64,000 bases of DNA from Paenibacillus cellulositrophicus (lineage in GTDB: Bacteria; Bacillota; Bacilli; Paenibacillales; Paenibacillaceae), in contig NZ_CP045295.1 in the NCBI RefSeq assembly GCF_009363095.1, positions 682,001-746,000 of the forward strand. Direction: 5' to 3'. The notes under the pieces were generated by a model. It had not been told where the DNA came from. It did no database searches and saw only the letters and a list, made by a program, of their open reading frames with translations. Positions within the stretch are counted from its first letter, which is position 1, and every line of letters starts with the position of its first letter. A program made the position numbers and the translations under genes. Shown piece after piece: positions 60,094 to 64,000 of the stretch.

Positions 60094-63000
60094 TTGAAAA
60101 AAGGTTCATCGACCATCCGTACTTATTCGACGCTGTTGTTAAGTGCCTTGCTGGCTATTGGTGTCGCCTATCCGAACGCCAGCGTGTCGGCGGCTGCTGC
60201 ACCCGATCTCCGCTCGGCCGACCATTCGGCCATTCATCTGGAATCTTCCCTGCGCCAAGGGGACTGGAAGCTTAACCCTCCGGCCCAAGGCACCTCATCC
60301 CCTGTTCAAAGCCTGGCGGCTACGGCGCCGGATGAGCCCCAAAACTTCGTAGATCCTTCGGACAGCAGCGAACCAGTAACGGTCATCGTTCAGCTGAAGA
60401 ACGATCCGCTTAAGGTCTATGAGGCCAAACCGGGAGCACAGGCCCGTTCATCCCTTGGAAGCTACAGCAGCATTTTGAATCAGGAGCACAGCGCCTTTAA
60501 ATCGGCAGCTTTATCGAAAACCGGCGCCAAGTTCAAACGGGAATATTCCAAAGTGTTTAACGGTTATTCCGTGACGCTCCCGGCGAACGAAGTGGACAAG
60601 CTGCTGACGCTGCCGAACGTCAAAGCCGTCTTCCCGAATGAGGAAATGCACGCCCTGCCGGTTGCGGACGGGCATGAAATGACGCCGAACATGGATGAAA
60701 GCGCTCCGCTGATCGGTGCGGAAGACATGTGGGATTCAGGTTATGACGGAGAAGGTATCAAAGTCGGTGTCATTGATACCGGAATTGACTACAATCATCC
60801 CAGCTTGAAGGACGCCTACAAAGGCGGATATGACTTTGTCGACAACGATGCCGATCCGATGGAGACGCTCCCGGATCCGAGCAAGCCGGTCAACAGCAAC
60901 GGCAGCACCTATGATACGTATCACGGAACGCACGTCTCCGGAACCGTTGCCGGGCGGGGCGACCCTAAGCACCCCGATGCGGGCAAGGGCTGGGTCCGCG
61001 GCGTAGCGCCGGGATCGGATCTGTACGTATACCGCGTTCTCGGTCCATACGGAAGCGGCTCGACCGAAAACGTCATTGCCGGGATTGAAAAGGCGGTCAG
61101 CGACGGAATGGATGTCATCAACCTGTCGCTGGGTTCCAATATGAACAACTCGTATACGCCGGATGCCATCGCAGCGGACAACGCGGCGCTGGCGGGAGTC
61201 ACCGTCGTTATCTCCAACGGCAATGAAGGACCGGATGCGGAAACGGTTGGCAGCCCGGCTGCGGCACAGCTGGCCATTTCTGTGGGCGCCTCGACGCCGC
61301 CGCTCCAAACGCCGATTTTCACATCCGACACCATCGGCATTACTTACGCCCAGCTGGCGGCGACATCGCCGAAGCTGGAAACGGAAGGCGCGGACTTGGA
61401 GCTTGTGGACGCCGGCCTCGGCCGTACTTCCGATTACGCCAATATTGACGTCAAAGGCAAAACGGCGTTTGTGCAGCGCGGAGAAATCTCCTTCGCTGAG
61501 AAAGCGCAAAACGCGGCCGCCAACGGCGCCGTGGCCGTCATCATTTACAATAACGCGCCAGGCGAAATCGGCGGGGCTACGCTGAATGGCGCTGAAGACG
61601 TCGTGCCGGCTTATACGATCAGCCAGGAAAGCGGCAAGAAGCTGAAGAACGAGATTGCCAAAGGCAATAACCACGTGACATTCGGCTATAAAGCCGAAGT
61701 CGACCTGCTCGCAGACCTAAGCTCCAGAGGTCCTGCTCTGCCGAACTATACGATCAAGCCGGACATTACCGCGCCTGGCGTGGGCATCAAGTCCTCCATT
61801 CCAGCGTTTGGCGGCGACTATACCAACGCATATGAGGAACTGCAAGGCACCAGCATGGCTGCTCCGCATGTGGCGGGTTCGGCTGCCCTCATGCTGGAGA
61901 AGACGCGCGAAGAAGGGCTTCAGCTGAAGCCGGACGACGTGAAGGCTCTGCTTACGAACAATGCGGTTCTGATCAAAGACCGGGATAACCGTGAGTATGG
62001 CACCAACGAGCAAGGCGCCGGCCGCGTCGACCTGAAAAATTCTTCCGAGGCGGATGCCATCGTTAAAGTGGAAGAATCGCTTCCGGCTCAGCTTCAGGAC
62101 GATACCCACCAAACCTCGTACTCCGGCAGCATTTCTTTCGGTCTGCAGGGTGCAGGAGCGGACGTCACCCGCAAGCTGACGGTGGAAAATATCGCGAATA
62201 CGGATCAGTCCTATTCGATTGAGGTCAAATGGAATCATGGCGGAGGGCCAGTGTTGACACCGGCAGCGGAATCGGTAAGCCTGTCCGCAGGCCAATCGAC
62301 TGCCGATCTGAACGTATCCCTGAACATTCCGGAAGGAACCGCAGATGGCCTGTATGACGGTCAGCTGATCTTTACACAAGCCGGAAACGGGCATGTCCTT
62401 CATGTGCCGTTCAGCGTGTATGTCGGCGAAACATATAACCTGGCCGATATTTCGAACGTAGAACTCGATCCGATTTACCTGTCCAGCACCAAAGAAGGCA
62501 AAGGCTCGACCCTTTATTATGCACTCAATAAAAAATTGGTGGATTATGAATTCGACATCTACCGTTTTGATGACGAAGGGAACGGCGAGTATGTAGGATA
62601 TATCTACGACCGCGACTTCCAGAACAAACTGGATCCGTTCTACTATTCCTATGAATGGGACGGCAAAGTGGATATCGCCACCACACCAGGAAAGAAACGC
62701 GTGTACCTGGATCCGGAAGGCGTCTACGGCATCGTTCCGGTAACGGTCGAGGAAGGCGACAAAACCGCCGAAGTGGTGACCGACTCGCTGTCGCAGTTCC
62801 TGGTCGACAACACTGCACCGGATGCGTCGGTGCCGGATGAGCTTGTAGTCAATCCGGATAAGCCGAACGTCGGCGTGCTTCAAGGAACGATCAACGGAGA
62901 TTTGCTGCTGGATTACTTCTATGACGGCACGAATCTGCAGGATCTGATCCATGTGAAGGCAGTCAATTCCGTAAAAGGCAAAGATAATGAATACCAGGGA

Positions 63001-63918
63001 ACCATCGATGAGTACGGTAATTACACCGTAGAAGTTCCGCTTGAGAACGGAACGAACAACATCGACCTGTATATTTCTGACGATGCCGGCAACGGAACAG
63101 CTAAAGCGGCCAAATCCTATAAGTATAAATACAAGCCGGAGGAGACCCCAAGCACAGACGTAGAATTGTCAGCCAAGCAAGGCAAGATCAAAACAGGTAA
63201 ACCCTTTAACGTTTCCGTTGAATTCAAAGGTAAACAAGCCGTGCAATTTATGACGGTTGAGGTAATTTACGATGCTAAATTAAAACTAAACAAGATTACA
63301 CCTTCTTCCAAGCAGGTTAAAATTCAAAATGATGTCACGGCAACCGATGCGAAAGCATCTTTGGCGAATACAGGCAAAAAACGGGCCGTGTTCGGCATTG
63401 AATTCAACAAACCAGTCAAGAGTGGTACCCTGGTGGATTTCTCCTTCACCGCTTCGGATGCAGGCACCTACGATTTTGAGATCAGCAGCGTCACGATGCT
63501 CGATTCAAATCAGCAGCCCGTCCTATCCGGAAAATTGACCGGTACCAGCGTAGAAGTCACCGGCGGCAAAAAACCTGGCAAAGGCTCCAATTCCGACGAT
63601 GCACAAAATCTTGATGACAACTTAACAACGGATGAGGATCAAAGCCCAGACCAGGCACAAAGCCCGGACGGTTCTCACAGCACGGATGGAACCCAGAGCC
63701 CTGATCAAAGTCCAGTTATGGATGATAACCAGCCAGCTTCACCAGAAACTGATCCTTCCCAGCAGCCGGATAACAGCCAGCAACCGGCTCAGTCGGGTGA
63801 TGGCGTACAACAGGGTTCAAGTCCTGCCGGTGAGGGCGCAAACACAGGAGCAACAAACCAAACGCCAGCAGCAGACAGCAATGCAGCAGCCGGTCCAGAT
63901 ACCAATACTGAAAGCTAA
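60094..63918 (+). CDS. Secreted S8 family serine peptidase (Vpr/C5a-peptidase type)
   Basis: A 1274-residue secreted subtilase starting at TTG 60094 behind AAAGGAGG. The signal peptide is at residues 1-33 and an Inhibitor_I9-like propeptide at about 95-190. The catalytic residues are Asp228 in GVIDTGIDYNHP, His277 in YHGTHVSG and Ser587 in GTSMAAPHVAG. A protease-associated domain is inserted at about 430-520 (GRTSDYANIDVKGKTAFVQRGE). Beta-sandwich regions follow, then a cohesin-like domain at about 1020-1150. The last 110 residues are a low-complexity tail rich in Asp, Gln, Pro and Ser, with no LPXTG or SLH anchor. It probably digests extracellular protein. Confidence 0.93.
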   Translation: MKKGSSTIRTYSTLLLSALLAIGVAYPNASVSAAAAPDLRSADHSAIHLESSLRQGDWKLNPPAQGTSSPVQSLAATAPDEPQNFVDPSDSSEPVTVIVQLKNDPLKVYEAKPGAQARSSLGSYSSILNQEHSAFKSAALSKTGAKFKREYSKVFNGYSVTLPANEVDKLLTLPNVKAVFPNEEMHALPVADGHEMTPNMDESAPLIGAEDMWDSGYDGEGIKVGVIDTGIDYNHPSLKDAYKGGYDFVDNDADPMETLPDPSKPVNSNGSTYDTYHGTHVSGTVAGRGDPKHPDAGKGWVRGVAPGSDLYVYRVLGPYGSGSTENVIAGIEKAVSDGMDVINLSLGSNMNNSYTPDAIAADNAALAGVTVVISNGNEGPDAETVGSPAAAQLAISVGASTPPLQTPIFTSDTIGITYAQLAATSPKLETEGADLELVDAGLGRTSDYANIDVKGKTAFVQRGEISFAEKAQNAAANGAVAVIIYNNAPGEIGGATLNGAEDVVPAYTISQESGKKLKNEIAKGNNHVTFGYKAEVDLLADLSSRGPALPNYTIKPDITAPGVGIKSSIPAFGGDYTNAYEELQGTSMAAPHVAGSAALMLEKTREEGLQLKPDDVKALLTNNAVLIKDRDNREYGTNEQGAGRVDLKNSSEADAIVKVEESLPAQLQDDTHQTSYSGSISFGLQGAGADVTRKLTVENIANTDQSYSIEVKWNHGGGPVLTPAAESVSLSAGQSTADLNVSLNIPEGTADGLYDGQLIFTQAGNGHVLHVPFSVYVGETYNLADISNVELDPIYLSSTKEGKGSTLYYALNKKLVDYEFDIYRFDDEGNGEYVGYIYDRDFQNKLDPFYYSYEWDGKVDIATTPGKKRVYLDPEGVYGIVPVTVEEGDKTAEVVTDSLSQFLVDNTAPDASVPDELVVNPDKPNVGVLQGTINGDLLLDYFYDGTNLQDLIHVKAVNSVKGKDNEYQGTIDEYGNYTVEVPLENGTNNIDLYISDDAGNGTAKAAKSYKYKYKPEETPSTDVELSAKQGKIKTGKPFNVSVEFKGKQAVQFMTVEVIYDAKLKLNKITPSSKQVKIQNDVTATDAKASLANTGKKRAVFGIEFNKPVKSGTLVDFSFTASDAGTYDFEISSVTMLDSNQQPVLSGKLTGTSVEVTGGKKPGKGSNSDDAQNLDDNLTTDEDQSPDQAQSPDGSHSTDGTQSPDQSPVMDDNQPASPETDPSQQPDNSQQPAQSGDGVQQGSSPAGEGANTGATNQTPAADSNAAAGPDTNTES

Positions 63919-63964
63919 GGAAACTAAAAATTCGAATAAGACTTGATTCGCTTTTGAAAAAGAC

Positions 63965-64000
63965 ACAGGCAGTTCTGGAGTAACTCTCCAAGACGCCTGT
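63965..64000 (+). terminator. Possible terminator of the subtilase gene, at the window edge
   Basis: ACAGGC..GGAG pairs with CTCC..GCCTGT. The downstream T-run, if any, lies outside the window. Confidence 0.45.

Noticed and set aside
61717..62952. 411-residue leftward open frame inside the subtilase gene
   Set aside because: Antisense shadow of the subtilase, with no motif and no promoter or ribosome site.
1..64000. tRNA, rRNA, CRISPR array, insertion sequence or prophage
   Set aside because: No tandem spacer repeats, transposase, integrase or phage structural gene was recognised on either strand.

Overview
The window looks like a chromosomal segment of a spore-forming Bacillota, most likely Paenibacillus or a close relative. 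The support is the spore germination pair CwlJ/GerQ, a sporulation-type diadenylate cyclase (CdaS-like), strong AGGAGG ribosome binding sites with many TTG starts, dense intrinsic terminators, several WYL and TetR regulators, and three ABC importers built around lipoprotein binding proteins. No rRNA, tRNA, CRISPR array, transposase, integrase or phage structural gene was recognised, so this appears to be ordinary chromosome with accessory and metabolic genes. The genus is an inference from gene content.

Layout. 1-1.5 kb: a type III polyketide synthase translationally overlapping a methyltransferase that runs off the left edge. 1.7-8.8 kb: M3 oligopeptidase, a small HTH regulator followed by peptide deformylase, aldo/keto reductase, DUF445 membrane protein, signal peptidase II (lspA), cdaS and a small acidic protein. 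8.9-12.5 kb: two tandem M29 aminopeptidase paralogues and an SDR. 12.6-15.2 kb: a leftward three-gene unit of WYL regulator, AlkZ-related winged-helix protein and alpha/alpha-toroid protein. 15.5-21.7 kb: zinc-ribbon protein, aldose epimerase, a 760-residue protein made of two KdpD-N/Usp modules with no kinase, an ECF sigma/anti-sigma pair and a secreted DUF6147-like protein. 21.8-27.5 kb: a complete Opp/App-type oligopeptide importer. 27.8-32.3 kb: SRPBCC protein, ArsR-like regulator, CNNM/CBS membrane protein, cwlJ-gerQ. 32.5-35.8 kb: a UgpA/UgpE/UgpB-like importer without its ATPase. 36-44.4 kb: SRPBCC, a two-P-loop ATPase, a secreted protein with an internally duplicated TIM-barrel-like domain, SDR, DUF2500, a beta-propeller lipoprotein, nitroreductase and another SRPBCC pair. 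44.5-53.8 kb: TetR, a divergent SRAP protein, a purA copy divergent from a LysR regulator, an F420/NADP-type oxidoreductase, a copper-amine-oxidase-N protein, TetR plus DUF2785, TPR and DUF1697 proteins. 53.9-57.3 kb: a second carbohydrate importer with a clear promoter/operator. 57.5-64 kb: a small coiled-coil protein, a WYL regulator with a GyrI-like partner, and a 1274-residue subtilase with PA, cohesin-like and acidic low-complexity regions.

Three themes stand out. Nutrient acquisition is covered by three ABC importers, an M3 peptidase, two M29 aminopeptidases and a large secreted subtilase. Sporulation and germination are represented by cdaS and cwlJ-gerQ. The rest is stress response and small one-component regulons. 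The candidates most worth a second look are the double KdpD-N/Usp protein, the WYL/AlkZ-related/toroid operon, the SRAP protein lacking two of the four usual active-site residues, the LysR-linked purA, and the duplicated TIM-barrel-like secreted protein. No system was seen that can be claimed as new from sequence alone.
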